Positions 51,417-61,585 of a stretch of DNA of 64,000 nucleotides are shown in pieces (position 1 is the stretch's first letter; every line of letters starts with the position of its first letter). This stretch comes from an uncultured Nonlabens sp. (GTDB lineage: Bacteria > Bacteroidota > Bacteroidia > Flavobacteriales > Flavobacteriaceae). The stretch lies in assembly GCA_947491755.1 (NCBI GenBank), contig CANLKV010000002.1:744001-808000 (forward strand), read 5' to 3'. A program made the translations under genes and the position numbers. Below the pieces are notes generated by a model. The model ran no database searches, was not told where the DNA came from, and saw only the letters and a list, made by a program, of their open reading frames with translations.

Positions 51417-52601
51417 TTAGTTGTTTTGAAGTGCCTGCGCTTTTTCAGGCATTTCCAAAAAATTATAAAGCCCGATAAGTGTTTCTTTCACTCCTGCTAG
51501 ATCAGGTTTGATCTGCATCAATTTTTCAAAATTAAGTACTGCTTTTTTGTACAGTTCTTCTTGATCTTCTACACTTGTTTCGTCAAGATTTCCTTTATTG
51601 ATATAGGCAGCTGCCTGATTATTTAGAGACACATAACTATCTGGTCGCAGGTCTAGACTTTTTTGATAATAATCAATGGCTTGATCCCAATTTCCTTTCT
51701 CTCCAGCAGCCATACCTAGGTTTTCAAATACTTGAGGATCGGTGATTTCAGTGTTCAATTCCTTGATAGCTTTTTCATACGCTTCCTGATCATCTACTAA
51801 TAAGTATAGATCAGCCTTTGCTAATTGTACGCTTTGATCTTGAGAATTTTGAGCTAGAGTAGTTTCAACCAACTCCTTTGCTTTATCCATCTCTCCCTGT
51901 TGTTTGTAAATCCATGTAAGATTAGTGACTATTCCACCTAATACAGACTCTGAACGCTCCATTCTTGCATCCATGTAACGCCCTGATAAAACAGCCAAAT
52001 CTGCAGATTTTTTATTAGGGAAGGTAGTTACCTGGCCCGTATTTTTATCTGTAGCTACTGCTGTTTCAACCACTCCATTATAACCTTTCTCTATCAAGGC
52101 TTCATAATTCTGACGAGCGAAATCAAAATCCTGGATACCGTACGCAAGATTAGCGGCATTCTCACGCATTTTATCATTATCTGGATCTTTTTCTAGCAAG
52201 TATTTTACTAGTGACAATGCTTTCTCTGTATTTTTATTCTTAAGCTCGGTTTGCGCTTTAGAAAAAATAGCTGCTGTAACAGCTTGTTGATACATTTGAA
52301 CCTGAGCTTTATCTTCAAAGCCTTGTGATTCAGCTTGATCCAATTGCTCATAGACTGCCATAAGCTTATCGCTGTCTAACTTTACACTTGCTGGATTTCC
52401 TATCGTGGTTGCAGCATCATAGAATAATACGTCGGTTTTGTATTGATCCTCAACAGCATTTTGGTCTATTTCTTCATAGATCTCGCGAGCTTCTTTATAA
52501 TCTTGTTTCTCGATCGCCTTGCTGATCTTTTTGATTTCTCTTTTCTGTGCTACCATTACCGCGCTGAAAGCTAAAGCGATGGTAAGAATGATATATTTCA
52601 T
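51417..52601 (-). CDS. secreted TPR protein
   Basis: Protein of 394 residues with a signal peptide (MKYIILTIALAFSAVMVAQ) and tetratricopeptide repeats over the rest. Clear units are NWDQAIDYYQKSLDLRPDSYVSLNNQAAAYI and KAVLNFEKLMQIKPDLAGVKETLIGLYNF. TPRs form a helical scaffold for protein contacts; no enzymatic motif is present. It lies 18 bases downstream of gyrA on the same strand and may be co-transcribed. The role is unknown but the periplasmic location is likely. Confidence 0.88.
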   Translation of the reverse strand: MKYIILTIALAFSAVMVAQKREIKKISKAIEKQDYKEAREIYEEIDQNAVEDQYKTDVLFYDAATTIGNPASVKLDSDKLMAVYEQLDQAESQGFEDKAQVQMYQQAVTAAIFSKAQTELKNKNTEKALSLVKYLLEKDPDNDKMRENAANLAYGIQDFDFARQNYEALIEKGYNGVVETAVATDKNTGQVTTFPNKKSADLAVLSGRYMDARMERSESVLGGIVTNLTWIYKQQGEMDKAKELVETTLAQNSQDQSVQLAKADLYLLVDDQEAYEKAIKELNTEITDPQVFENLGMAAGEKGNWDQAIDYYQKSLDLRPDSYVSLNNQAAAYINKGNLDETSVEDQEELYKKAVLNFEKLMQIKPDLAGVKETLIGLYNFLEMPEKAQALQNN

Positions 52602-52619
52602 TGTTTTGCTTTTTAAATG

Positions 52620-55136
52620 TTATTCTTCACTATCATCTACAACGGTCGTGCCGTTTTCTAGGTTCTCCTGTGTCTCTTCGTCATCATTATCTTGGGTACC
52701 CTCATTTGCTACTTTGGCAACGGCAGCGATGCGGTCGTCTCCTTTTAAATTGATTAATCTTACCCCTTGAGTAGCACGCCCCATTACTCGCAAGTCAGAC
52801 ACGTCAATACGTATGGCTACACCAGATTTATTAATTATCATCAAGCCATCGTCGTCAGTCACATTTTTAAGAGCAACTAATCCACCAGTCTTTTCTGTTA
52901 CAGAGATAGTTTTAACCCCTTTACCACCACGATTTGTCTCTCTATAGTCCTCAAGGCTAGAACGTTTACCGTACCCTTTTTCTGAAACCACTAAAATCTC
53001 TGAATTCATATCGTTTACAGAAACCATTCCAATGACCTCGTCATCTTCATGAGCGAGTCGTATACCTCGCACACCGCTGGCATTTCTACCCATCGACCGC
53101 GTCTTTTTCTCATCAAAACGTATCGCTTTACCACTCTTCAACCCTAGCATCACATGGCTGTCGCCAGTGGTTAATTTTGCCTCGAGAAGCGTATCACCGT
53201 CTCTTACAGTAATGGCATTAATACCATTTGAACGTGGTCTAGAATATTGCTCTAACGAGGTTTTTTTGACCACACCTTTTTTAGTACACATAATCACATA
53301 ATGACTATTGATGTACTCTTCATCCTTAATATCCTGAGTACAAATGACTGCTTTAACAGTGTCATCCTGTTCTATATTGATAAGGTTTTGAATAGCTCTA
53401 CCCTTTGAGGTGCGACTGCCTTCTGGAATTTCAAAAACGCGCATCCAGAAACATTTCCCCTTTTCTGTAAAGAAAATCATGTACTGATGATTAGTCCCTA
53501 CAAAAATATCTTCAAGAAAATCCTCATCTCTAGTAGTACTTGCTTTTTGACCTACACCACCCCTATTTTGGGTCTTATACTCAGTCAGGCTTGTTCTTTT
53601 AATGTATCCAGCGTGAGAAATGGTAATAACAACTTGTTCATCTGGAATCATATCTTCCATACTCAAATCACCACCAGCATACTCTATCTGAGAGCGGCGC
53701 TCATCACCGTACTTATCGCGCATCTCACCCAGCTCCTCTTTTATAATTTCCATTCTACGCTCTTTTCTAGCTAGAATGTCTTTTAAATCAGCGATGGTTG
53801 CTAGCAGATCTTCATACTCTGTACGCAATTTATCTTGCTCCAGTCCTGTTAACTGACGCAAGCGCATTTCTACGATGGCGCGAGCTTGTATTTCTGTCAG
53901 TTCAAAGCGTTTGATTAAGTTTTCTCTCGCTTCCTCACCATTAGAACTTGCTCTAATAATCTTAATGACCTCATCTATATTGTCACTAGCGATAATAAGA
54001 CCCTCGAGAATATGTGCTCGCTCCTCTGCCTTGCGCAATTCATAAGTGGTGCGACGCACCACTACCTCGTGACGATGTTCCACAAAATGATGGATCATCT
54101 CCTTTACATTGAGCATTTCTGGTTTACCTTTTACCAGGGCAATATTATTTACACTAAAAGAGGACTGTAATGCAGTATGTTTATATAAGGTATTTACAAC
54201 TATATTAGGGATAGCGTCTCGCTTCAAAATATACACGATACGCATTCCCTTGCGATCTGACTCATCTCTAATTGAGGAAATCCCTTCTAGTTTTTTATCA
54301 TTAATAAGATCGGCTGTCTTTTTGATCATATCAGCCTTGTTTACCTGGTACGGCAACTCATCAACGATAATACACTCACGACCCTTTACTTCCTCGATAC
54401 GCACACGACCTCGTATTTTAATACGCCCGCGACCTGTATGCATGGCTTCCTTAACACCGTCATAGCCATATATGATACCACCTGTAGGAAAGTCAGGTGC
54501 TTTAATGTGCTGCATGAGCTCATCAATCTCGATATCGTTATTATCGATATAAGCGATGGTCCCGTCCACCACCTCGGTAAGATTGTGAGGCGGCATGTTT
54601 GTCGCCATACCTACTGCAATACCACTAGCACCATTAACTAAAAGGTTAGGTATTTTTGTAGGAAGTACAGTGGGCTCGTGTAATGTATCGTCAAAGTTAA
54701 GTTGCGTATCTACGGTCTCTTTATCAATATCTGCCAGTAATTCTTCAGATATTTTACGCATTCTAGCCTCTGTATAACGCATCGCAGCAGGTGGATCTCC
54801 ATCAACACTACCAAAGTTACCCTGACCATCTACCAGCATGTAACGCAGCGACCACTCTTGAGCCATGCGCACCATAGTATCATATACAGATGTATCACCA
54901 TGTGGGTGATATTTACCGAGTACCTCACCTACGATTCTCGCGCTTTTCTTATAGCTACGATTAGACAATACACCCAGTTCATACATACCATAAAGTACGC
55001 GCCTGTGCACTGGCTTCAAACCATCGCGCACATCTGGCAGCGCTCGTGACACTATGACCGACATCGAATAATCGATGTACGCTGACTTCATCTCATCCTC
55101 AATATTAATCGGGATCAACTTTTCTCCATCTGCCAT
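52620..55136 (-). CDS. gyrA: DNA gyrase subunit A
   Basis: Breakage-reunion subunit of DNA gyrase, 838 residues, which makes negative supercoils with GyrB. The catalytic tyrosine is Y121 in AAMRYTEAR. The quinolone region reads [11 protein letters not shown], with Thr82 at the place of E. coli Ser83 and Asp86 at the place of Asp87. The C-terminal beta-pinwheel has the gyrase-specific [10 protein letters not shown] (GyrA-box region) and [10 protein letters not shown] repeats. An acidic tail ends the protein. It is divergent from clpC across 266 bases. Confidence 0.97.
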   Translation of the reverse strand: MADGEKLIPINIEDEMKSAYIDYSMSVIVSRALPDVRDGLKPVHRRVLYGMYELGVLSNRSYKKSARIVGEVLGKYHPHGDTSVYDTMVRMAQEWSLRYMLVDGQGNFGSVDGDPPAAMRYTEARMRKISEELLADIDKETVDTQLNFDDTLHEPTVLPTKIPNLLVNGASGIAVGMATNMPPHNLTEVVDGTIAYIDNNDIEIDELMQHIKAPDFPTGGIIYGYDGVKEAMHTGRGRIKIRGRVRIEEVKGRECIIVDELPYQVNKADMIKKTADLINDKKLEGISSIRDESDRKGMRIVYILKRDAIPNIVVNTLYKHTALQSSFSVNNIALVKGKPEMLNVKEMIHHFVEHRHEVVVRRTTYELRKAEERAHILEGLIIASDNIDEVIKIIRASSNGEEARENLIKRFELTEIQARAIVEMRLRQLTGLEQDKLRTEYEDLLATIADLKDILARKERRMEIIKEELGEMRDKYGDERRSQIEYAGGDLSMEDMIPDEQVVITISHAGYIKRTSLTEYKTQNRGGVGQKASTTRDEDFLEDIFVGTNHQYMIFFTEKGKCFWMRVFEIPEGSRTSKGRAIQNLINIEQDDTVKAVICTQDIKDEEYINSHYVIMCTKKGVVKKTSLEQYSRPRSNGINAITVRDGDTLLEAKLTTGDSHVMLGLKSGKAIRFDEKKTRSMGRNASGVRGIRLAHEDDEVIGMVSVNDMNSEILVVSEKGYGKRSSLEDYRETNRGGKGVKTISVTEKTGGLVALKNVTDDDGLMIINKSGVAIRIDVSDLRVMGRATQGVRLINLKGDDRIAAVAKVANEGTQDNDDEETQENLENGTTVVDDSEE

Positions 55137-55402
55137 TCAAAAATCTATTAAATTACTTTTATTTTTAACATAGGCAATTTAATGAAAATGTCAGTAAGGA
55201 TAAGGTATTGACATTATTCTGCTTGGGTTTTTATTAACAGTTTAAGTGTCGATCTGTGAATAAAAAACTATAAACCTTTAAGGAGCGTTATTGCAGTGGG
55301 TTGGCACGCTTTCGCGAAAGCGTAACTCCGCTTTAACCCTTTATTACAATACGGAATGCTTTTTGAAACATATCTTTAATTACATTTAGACAAAGAAGCG
55401 AT
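55137..55402. other. gyrA/clpC divergent intergenic region with palindrome
   Basis: 266 bases between divergent starts, holding both promoters and palindrome copy 12 (55307-55322). TATCTTTA (55371-55378) and TACATTTA (55381-55388) are possible -7 elements for clpC; no well-spaced TTG is convincing. Confidence 0.5.
55307..55322. repeat. dispersed palindrome copy 12, intergenic
   Basis: Exact CGCTTTCGCGAAAGCG, in the gyrA/clpC divergent region, about 80 bases before the clpC ATG. Confidence 0.97.
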
Positions 55403-57955
55403 ATGGACGATAATTTTTCACCAAGAGTCAAAGACGTGATCGCCTACAGCAAGGAGGAAGCGCTGCGGTTGGGTCACGATTTTATAGGAACAGAACATCT
55501 AATGCTAGGTTTGTTGCGCGATGGGGACGGCAAGGCGATTGAAATTTTAAATAATTTATCAGTCGACCTGGATCATTTGCGTAAGAAAGTGGAGATCTTG
55601 AGTCCTGCAAATCCAGGTACTGGTGCTGCGATCAACGAGAAGAAAAACCTACACTTAACCCGTCAGGCAGAACGTGCTTTGAAAACAACCTTTCTAGAGG
55701 CTAAATTATTTCAAAGTACCTCTATCAATACAGCCCACTTGTTATTATGCATTTTACGTAATGAAAACGATCCTACCACAAAACTTTTAAACAAGTTAAA
55801 GGTGGATTATGATGGGGTTAAAGAAGAGTTTAAAGTTCTGTTATCACAGAATGACGATACTTTTGAGGATCCACTAGCATCCTCTTTTAGTGATGATGCA
55901 GATGACATGAAAGATGATGGGAAAGAAAATTTATTCTCTCCATCTGGCGATAAAAAAACCAACAAGAAAACTAAAACACCGGTTTTAGATAATTTTGGTA
56001 GGGACTTGACACGTCTAGCAGAAGATGATAAACTAGATCCTGTTGTAGGGCGCGCAGAAGAAATACAGCGAGTATCGCAAATCTTGAGCCGCCGCAAAAA
56101 AAACAACCCTCTATTAATAGGGGAGCCAGGTGTAGGTAAAAGCGCCATTGCAGAGGGGCTTGCTTTGCGCATTGTACAACGCAAGGTATCTCGCATTTTA
56201 TATGATAAGCGTGTGATATCGCTAGACCTAGCTAGCCTGGTTGCAGGAACAAAATATCGAGGACAGTTTGAAGAGCGCATGAAAGCCGTTATGAATGAAC
56301 TGGAGAAAAACGATGATATTATTTTATTTATTGATGAGATCCATACCATCGTAGGCGCTGGTGGTGCGGCTGGATCGCTGGATGCAAGTAATATGTTTAA
56401 ACCAGCACTAGCCCGTGGCGAGATACAATGTATAGGTGCAACCACTCTAGATGAATATAGGAATAGCATAGAAAAAGATGGAGCGCTAGAACGACGCTTC
56501 CAGAAGGTCATGGTAGAGCCTACCACGGTAGAAGAAACTATAGAGATCTTGAATAATATTAAGGACAAATATGAGGATCATCATAATGTAGCTTATACCG
56601 AAGCTGCTATCGAAGCCTGTGTAAAATTGACCAGCCGTTACATGACTGATCGCTTTTTACCAGACAAAGCAATTGATGCTCTAGATGAGGCCGGCTCTCG
56701 CATACATATTGCCAATATAGAAGTGCCACAACAAATACTAGATTTAGAAAAACAACTAGAAGAGGTTAAAGAAGAGAAAAATACGGTTGTCAAAAAACAG
56801 AAATACGAGCAAGCGGCAAAGTTGCGTGATGATGAGAAAAAACTTGAAAAAGCCCTAAGCGAGGCTCAAGAAGAGTGGCATGAGGCTTCAAAGCTGCGCC
56901 GCGATACTGTTACTGACGAGAATGTTGCCGAGGTGGTAAGTATGATGACAGGCATCCCTGTTAATCGTATCGCAACAAAAGAAATGAAGAAATTGAAGGA
57001 TCTGGATCAAACCATTACCGATCTTGTTATAGGCCAGAACAAGGCTGTAAAACAAGTTGTAAAGGCTATCCAGCGCAATAGAGCTGGACTGAAAGATCCT
57101 AATAAGCCCATCGGTTCTTTTATATTTTTAGGACAAACTGGTGTGGGTAAAACCCAGCTTGCTAAGGTTCTTGCTAAAGAGTTATTTGATTCTGAAAGCT
57201 CCCTGATACGTGTGGACATGAGTGAGTACATGGAAAAATTTGCGATATCACGATTGATAGGTGCTCCTCCTGGCTATGTAGGTTATGAAGAAGGCGGTCA
57301 ATTAACTGAAAAGGTGCGTAGAAAACCATACTCTGTTATCTTGCTGGACGAAATTGAAAAAGCGCATCCTGATGTTTTTAATATGTTACTACAAGTATTA
57401 GATGATGGATATTTGACGGATAGCCTGGGGCGTAAAATTGATTTTAGGAATTCTATTATCATAATGACTTCCAATGTTGGAGCAAGAAAGTTGAAAGACT
57501 TTGGATCTGGGGTAGGTTTTGGCACTGCCGCCAGAAAAACTGCCGAAATGGACAATGCTCGCAGCGTCATAGAGGCTGCTCTCAAAAAGACCTTTGCACC
57601 GGAGTTTTTAAACAGAATAGATGATGTAATCGTATTCAATGCTCTAGAGCGTGAGGATATCCATAAAATTATAGATATCGAGCTCAAGAAATTATTTGCT
57701 CGTATAGAAGATTTAGGATACAATCTTGTATTAAGCGAAAAGGCAAAAGATTATATAGCAGATAAAGGATTTGATAAAGAATATGGAGCGCGGCCTTTAA
57801 AACGAGCGATCCAAAAGTATATCGAGGACAGTCTTGCAGAAGAGATTGTCAATAGTCAGCTTCAAGAAGGTGATTCCATCCATATGGATTTAGACGAAGA
57901 GAAAAACGAACTATATGTTAAAATAAGTAAGCCACAAGAGCCTACTGAAAAATAG
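55403..57955 (+). CDS. clpC: ATP-dependent Clp protease ATP-binding subunit ClpC
   Basis: AAA+ unfoldase of 850 residues that feeds proteins to ClpP. It has the double Clp N domain (about 1-145), a first AAA+ module with GEPGVGKSA (about 240) and Walker B IILFIDEIHTIVGAGGAAG, a UVR/M-type coiled coil around 465-490 (KQKYEQAAKLRDDEKKL), and a second AAA+ module with GQTGVGKTQLAKV and VILLDEIEKAHPDV. The GAPPGYVGY loop is a pore/substrate motif. Length agrees with ClpC rather than ClpB, as the large middle domain is absent. It is divergent from gyrA. Confidence 0.97.
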   Translation: MDDNFSPRVKDVIAYSKEEALRLGHDFIGTEHLMLGLLRDGDGKAIEILNNLSVDLDHLRKKVEILSPANPGTGAAINEKKNLHLTRQAERALKTTFLEAKLFQSTSINTAHLLLCILRNENDPTTKLLNKLKVDYDGVKEEFKVLLSQNDDTFEDPLASSFSDDADDMKDDGKENLFSPSGDKKTNKKTKTPVLDNFGRDLTRLAEDDKLDPVVGRAEEIQRVSQILSRRKKNNPLLIGEPGVGKSAIAEGLALRIVQRKVSRILYDKRVISLDLASLVAGTKYRGQFEERMKAVMNELEKNDDIILFIDEIHTIVGAGGAAGSLDASNMFKPALARGEIQCIGATTLDEYRNSIEKDGALERRFQKVMVEPTTVEETIEILNNIKDKYEDHHNVAYTEAAIEACVKLTSRYMTDRFLPDKAIDALDEAGSRIHIANIEVPQQILDLEKQLEEVKEEKNTVVKKQKYEQAAKLRDDEKKLEKALSEAQEEWHEASKLRRDTVTDENVAEVVSMMTGIPVNRIATKEMKKLKDLDQTITDLVIGQNKAVKQVVKAIQRNRAGLKDPNKPIGSFIFLGQTGVGKTQLAKVLAKELFDSESSLIRVDMSEYMEKFAISRLIGAPPGYVGYEEGGQLTEKVRRKPYSVILLDEIEKAHPDVFNMLLQVLDDGYLTDSLGRKIDFRNSIIIMTSNVGARKLKDFGSGVGFGTAARKTAEMDNARSVIEAALKKTFAPEFLNRIDDVIVFNALEREDIHKIIDIELKKLFARIEDLGYNLVLSEKAKDYIADKGFDKEYGARPLKRAIQKYIEDSLAEEIVNSQLQEGDSIHMDLDEEKNELYVKISKPQEPTEK

Positions 57956-57973
57956 CGGTTCCTACTGTAAATC

Positions 57974-58009
57974 AAAAATCCTGAAGCCTAGCTTCAGGAT
58001 TTTTTTTGC
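57974..58009. terminator. terminator between clpC and nnr
   Basis: AAAAATCCTGAAGC / GCTTCAGGATTTTTTTT hairpin with tails on both sides, between convergent genes. Confidence 0.9.
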
Positions 58010-58019
58010 ATCGTTCGAA

Positions 58020-59555
58020 TCAACCTGCCTGTTGTGCTTCCTGACGAAAGAGTTGTAAAATTGCGGGACCTATAAAATTTGAAATAATGCTTGCCTTGAG
58101 TCCCTCGTGAGCATAAGTCTGGGCTGCGAGATCACCAGAGGCGCCATGAATATATGTGCCAAAGACCGCTGCCATGAGTGGATCATAGCCTTGTGCTATA
58201 AAAGCAGTAATTACTCCAGATAATACATCGCCGCTGCCAGCTGTTGCCATTCCTGCATTGCCACTATCGTTTATGTACATATTATCTTTATATACAGTAA
58301 CCGCATGTGCTCCTTTTAAAACTAATATTAAATCATGCTCTGTAGAAAAAGCTTTCGCCTTTTCCAATCGTTCGATTCCTGATTCCCATGTACCAACGAG
58401 ACGCTCTAACTCTCCGTCATGCGGTGTGAGTACAGATAGTTTTGGTAAATAATCTATTAATGCTTTGTCGTGCGCCAGGATGTTAATCCCGTCTGCATCG
58501 ACCAGTATAGGGTGTGATTGTTTTTTTATCGCTGTGGTAAAAGCAGCAATCGTTTTACTGTCCTGTCCTATTCCTGGGCCTATACACAAGGTATATTTTT
58601 CAATCGCCACATTAAAATCTTTCAAAACATCTACTCCCTCATCACAAAGGGTCATTACCTCTGGAACAGATGATTGTAGGATGGTGTTGCCATGTTGCGG
58701 TATGTAGGCTGTAACCTTGCCTGCACCGCTTTGCACTGCCGCTGATGCGGCAAGCACAGCCGCCCCCATTTTTCCCTGACTACCGGCCATGATTAATACA
58801 TGACCATAATCCCCCTTGTGCGTAAATTTCTTTCTGGGCCTATAAATATTCTGTGCTGATTGATTTGTTATCAATACTGCAACTGGATCTACTTGTGATA
58901 AAAACTGAGGATCTAGCCCTATATCAATGACCTCAAAACTGCCTGTATACATCCCTGTATCTGCAAGGAAGAAACTTAATTTGGGATTGTTAAAAGTAAA
59001 TGTATGATTTGCAGCAATAATAGCAGCCTCTTTAACCTGGGCGGTATTGCTGTACAATCCACTGGGCATGTCAACACTAACAATAAACGCTCCTGAATTA
59101 TTTAGACGGTCAAACAAATGTGCCATCCATCCAGTGACTGGTTTGTTGATCCCTGTGCCAAAAATAGCATCAATAACAATGTCGTTTTTACCTATTTCTG
59201 GAATATCGTCTGCACAATCTAGTAAAACTGGCCAGTCGTTGCTTGCTTCTTTGATCCGATCATAATTGATTAAAAAGTTTTTGGATCGTTTTTTACTACA
59301 ATTAGTAACAAAAGTAGTGACGTGATACCCATGCTGGATCATATGTCTAGCAATAGCTAGACCATCACCACCGTTATTACCTATTCCACAAAATATTTTA
59401 ATAGGTACAGGCGCACCGTTAAGTCTCTCGTGTATTTTGTTAAATACTAATGTAGAGACTCGCTCCATAAGCTCGTTACTACTTATATTTTGCGATTCTT
59501 GCGTGGCGGCATCTGCGGCGGCTAGCTGTGCTGCAGTAAGAATTTTCATAATCAA
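58020..59555 (-). CDS. nnr: bifunctional NAD(P)H-hydrate epimerase / ADP-dependent dehydratase
   Basis: Repair enzyme of 511 residues that restores hydrated NADH and NADPH. The N-terminal YjeF epimerase domain (about 10-215) has FCGIGNNGGDGLAIARHM and IFGTGINKPVTG. The C-terminal ribokinase-like dehydratase domain (about 235-505) has KGDYGHVLIMAGSQGKMGAA, LTPHDGELERLVG and GNAGMATAGSGDVLSGVI. Both parts and the length match E. coli Nnr. ATG at codon 3 (59549) is an alternative start. Convergent with clpC, divergent from gcvT. Confidence 0.95.
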   Translation of the reverse strand: MIMKILTAAQLAAADAATQESQNISSNELMERVSTLVFNKIHERLNGAPVPIKIFCGIGNNGGDGLAIARHMIQHGYHVTTFVTNCSKKRSKNFLINYDRIKEASNDWPVLLDCADDIPEIGKNDIVIDAIFGTGINKPVTGWMAHLFDRLNNSGAFIVSVDMPSGLYSNTAQVKEAAIIAANHTFTFNNPKLSFFLADTGMYTGSFEVIDIGLDPQFLSQVDPVAVLITNQSAQNIYRPRKKFTHKGDYGHVLIMAGSQGKMGAAVLAASAAVQSGAGKVTAYIPQHGNTILQSSVPEVMTLCDEGVDVLKDFNVAIEKYTLCIGPGIGQDSKTIAAFTTAIKKQSHPILVDADGINILAHDKALIDYLPKLSVLTPHDGELERLVGTWESGIERLEKAKAFSTEHDLILVLKGAHAVTVYKDNMYINDSGNAGMATAGSGDVLSGVITAFIAQGYDPLMAAVFGTYIHGASGDLAAQTYAHEGLKASIISNFIGPAILQLFRQEAQQAG

Positions 59556-59652
59556 TATTTAAAAATGCAATGTACTACATCTGGTTGCAATAAGCGACAA
59601 GTTCACCTGCGTTTCAATGCTCAAAATACCATGGGTTTATCTACATATTTGA

Positions 59653-59660
59653 TACATTTG
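59653..59660 (+). promoter_or_regulatory. -7 promoter element upstream of gcvT
   Basis: TACATTTG is a perfect TAnnTTTG match 19 bases before the gcvT ATG. No well-placed TTG was found upstream, so support is from the -7 element only. Confidence 0.35.
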
Positions 59661-59679
59661 TCATCCCAAAAAATAGATA

Positions 59680-60768
59680 ATGAAAAGTACTGCTCTTACC
59701 TCAACACATATCGCTCTAGGTGCAAAAATGGTTCCCTTTGCTGGTTTTAATATGCCCGTTCAATACGAGGGTGTTACCATAGAACATCATACCGTGCGCA
59801 ATGATCTGGGAGTTTTTGATGTTTCTCACATGGGAGAATTTCTTATAAGTGGACCACAAGCTATAGAGTTGATACAAAAAGTCTCTGCAAATGACGCTAC
59901 AAAACTTACTGTAGGTCGTGCACAATATTCCTATTTGCCTAACGAGAATGGTGGCATTGTGGATGATTTGTTGATTTATAAAATGAAAGACGAGGAGTAC
60001 TTGCTTGTAGTAAATGCTTCAAACATAGAAAAAGACTGGAATCACATATCGTCTTATAATGAGACCATAGGTGCCACAATGGAAAATTTAAGTGATGATT
60101 ATTCATTGCTTGCCATTCAAGGACCTAAAGCTGTGGATGCCATGCAAAGCCTTACTGATATAGACCTATCGTCGATAAAATATTACCATTTTGAAGTGGG
60201 CGCTTTCGCGAAAGCGGAAAACGTCATCATCAGTGCTACAGGATACACAGGTAGCGGTGGATTTGAAATATATTGCAAGAACGACGATGTGCTGTCTATC
60301 TGGAATCAAGTGCTTGAGTCTGGCGCATCACATGGAATTAAACCCATAGGTCTAGCGGCTAGAGATACCTTACGCCTAGAAATGGGGTTCTGTCTATACG
60401 GTAATGACATTAATGACACAACTAGTCCTATTGAGGCGGGTCTAGGCTGGGTTACAAAGTTTACAAAAGACTTTGTAAACGCAGCTGCGATAGAAGAACA
60501 GAAAAACACAGGAGCCCAGCGCAAACTTATAGGCTTTCAAATGGATGAAAAGGCGATACCTCGTGGTGGTTATGCTATAACAGATCCAGAAGGTAATGAG
60601 ATAGGTATGGTGACTAGCGGTACAATGTCACCATCGCTTAACACGGGTATAGGAATGGGGTACGTCCCTTCTTCCCTAGGAATTCCTGGAAGCAAAGTTT
60701 TTATACAAATAAGAAAGAAGATTGTTCCTGCAACGGTAGTTAAACTTCCTTTTTATAAGAAACCGTAG
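59680..60768 (+). CDS. gcvT: aminomethyltransferase, glycine cleavage T protein
   Basis: Tetrahydrofolate enzyme of 362 residues in the glycine cleavage system, releasing ammonia and giving methylenetetrahydrofolate. It opens [26 protein letters not shown] and has [34 protein letters not shown] with the catalytic Asp, [12 protein letters not shown] and [18 protein letters not shown]. Palindrome copy 13 is translated as AFAKA in [10 protein letters not shown] near residues 175-179, in a position where related proteins vary. The following gene starts 3 bases after the stop. Confidence 0.96.
   Translation: MKSTALTSTHIALGAKMVPFAGFNMPVQYEGVTIEHHTVRNDLGVFDVSHMGEFLISGPQAIELIQKVSANDATKLTVGRAQYSYLPNENGGIVDDLLIYKMKDEEYLLVVNASNIEKDWNHISSYNETIGATMENLSDDYSLLAIQGPKAVDAMQSLTDIDLSSIKYYHFEVGAFAKAENVIISATGYTGSGGFEIYCKNDDVLSIWNQVLESGASHGIKPIGLAARDTLRLEMGFCLYGNDINDTTSPIEAGLGWVTKFTKDFVNAAAIEEQKNTGAQRKLIGFQMDEKAIPRGGYAITDPEGNEIGMVTSGTMSPSLNTGIGMGYVPSSLGIPGSKVFIQIRKKIVPATVVKLPFYKKP
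60201..60216. repeat. dispersed palindrome copy 13, inside gcvT
   Basis: Exact CGCTTTCGCGAAAGCG, in frame as AFAKA within [10 protein letters not shown]. Confidence 0.97.
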
Positions 60769-60771
60769 CAA

Positions 60772-61584
60772 TTGAACAGGGTTTTAATAATAAGCGGTAG
60801 TGGTTTTGTGGGCAATGCGATCTATAAGGAACTATCGCCTTTTTTAAATGTGCATGCTACCTATTTGAGCGATAATAAAGAGTGGGAAGAAAATCAACAT
60901 TTTCACTCTTTTGACATGGAACGGGACCCTATCCAGCCTCTTTTAGCACATCTTGAACCTAATTATATTATTAGTGCGATACGAGGCAATGAGAATAGCC
61001 AGCTCTACCTGCACGATCGTATAGTTGAGTATGTCAAGTATAATTCTTGCCGACTTATATTTCTCTCTAGTGCTAATGTTTTTGATCGATTCACAAATTT
61101 TCCAAGTTATGAATACGATAAAACATTCTCTGAAAGCGTTTATGGCCGTTTGAAAATAAAAATTGAGAACAAACTATTAAGGCTACCAGCCTCTAAATAT
61201 GTTATTTGTAGAATCCCGATGATTTTTGGGGCAACAAGTCCTAGAGTAAAGGACTTAAAACGTCAAATACAAGAAAAAAATGCTATTGAAGTGTTTCCCA
61301 ATGTTGTAATTAATGCAACTACTATTGATAAACTAGCGCAACAAATTCATTATTTGATCAATCGCCGCCGTAGAGGAATTTTTCATCTAGGTAGCAACGA
61401 TTTAATTCACCACAGTGATTTAATTATAGATATTTGTCGACAGCTTACTGATACCCAACCGTTGTTTAAAAATGTATTTGATTCTAATGAAGACAGGCAG
61501 CTATCTGTCTTGCCTAAGGACAATTTATTACCCAAACATTTACAAATCACAATAGAGGAAGTTATTGCAGCCTGCAAAAATTAA
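60772..61584 (+). CDS. NAD(P)-dependent sugar-nucleotide reductase-like SDR protein
   Basis: Protein of 270 residues from a TTG start, 3 bases after gcvT. A Rossmann fold begins with VLIISGSGFVGNAIYKEL and continues through LIFLSSANVFDRF and the catalytic-type YGRLK (YxxxK) at about 125. The layout recalls dTDP-4-dehydrorhamnose reductase and related extended SDR proteins. The substrate is unknown. The immediate adjacency implies co-transcription with gcvT, but no functional link is evident. It converges with the histidine kinase gene at its right. Confidence 0.82.
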   Translation: MNRVLIISGSGFVGNAIYKELSPFLNVHATYLSDNKEWEENQHFHSFDMERDPIQPLLAHLEPNYIISAIRGNENSQLYLHDRIVEYVKYNSCRLIFLSSANVFDRFTNFPSYEYDKTFSESVYGRLKIKIENKLLRLPASKYVICRIPMIFGATSPRVKDLKRQIQEKNAIEVFPNVVINATTIDKLAQQIHYLINRRRRGIFHLGSNDLIHHSDLIIDICRQLTDTQPLFKNVFDSNEDRQLSVLPKDNLLPKHLQITIEEVIAACKN

Positions 61585-61585
61585 T

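Noticed and set aside
52620..55136. Thr82 in the GyrA quinolone region as a resistance mutation
   Set aside because: Thr or Ser at this site are both common wild-type residues and the nearby Asp86 is intact, so no resistance is implied.
55807..56568. A 253-codon open frame antisense to clpC
   Set aside because: It lies fully inside the well-conserved clpC gene, its product is Ser-rich low-complexity sequence with no domain, and it is explained by codon use on the other strand.
2796..60216. The dispersed palindromes as a CRISPR array or as terminators
   Set aside because: They are single and kilobases apart, with no spacers and no cas genes. None is followed by a T-run and seven lie inside protein genes.
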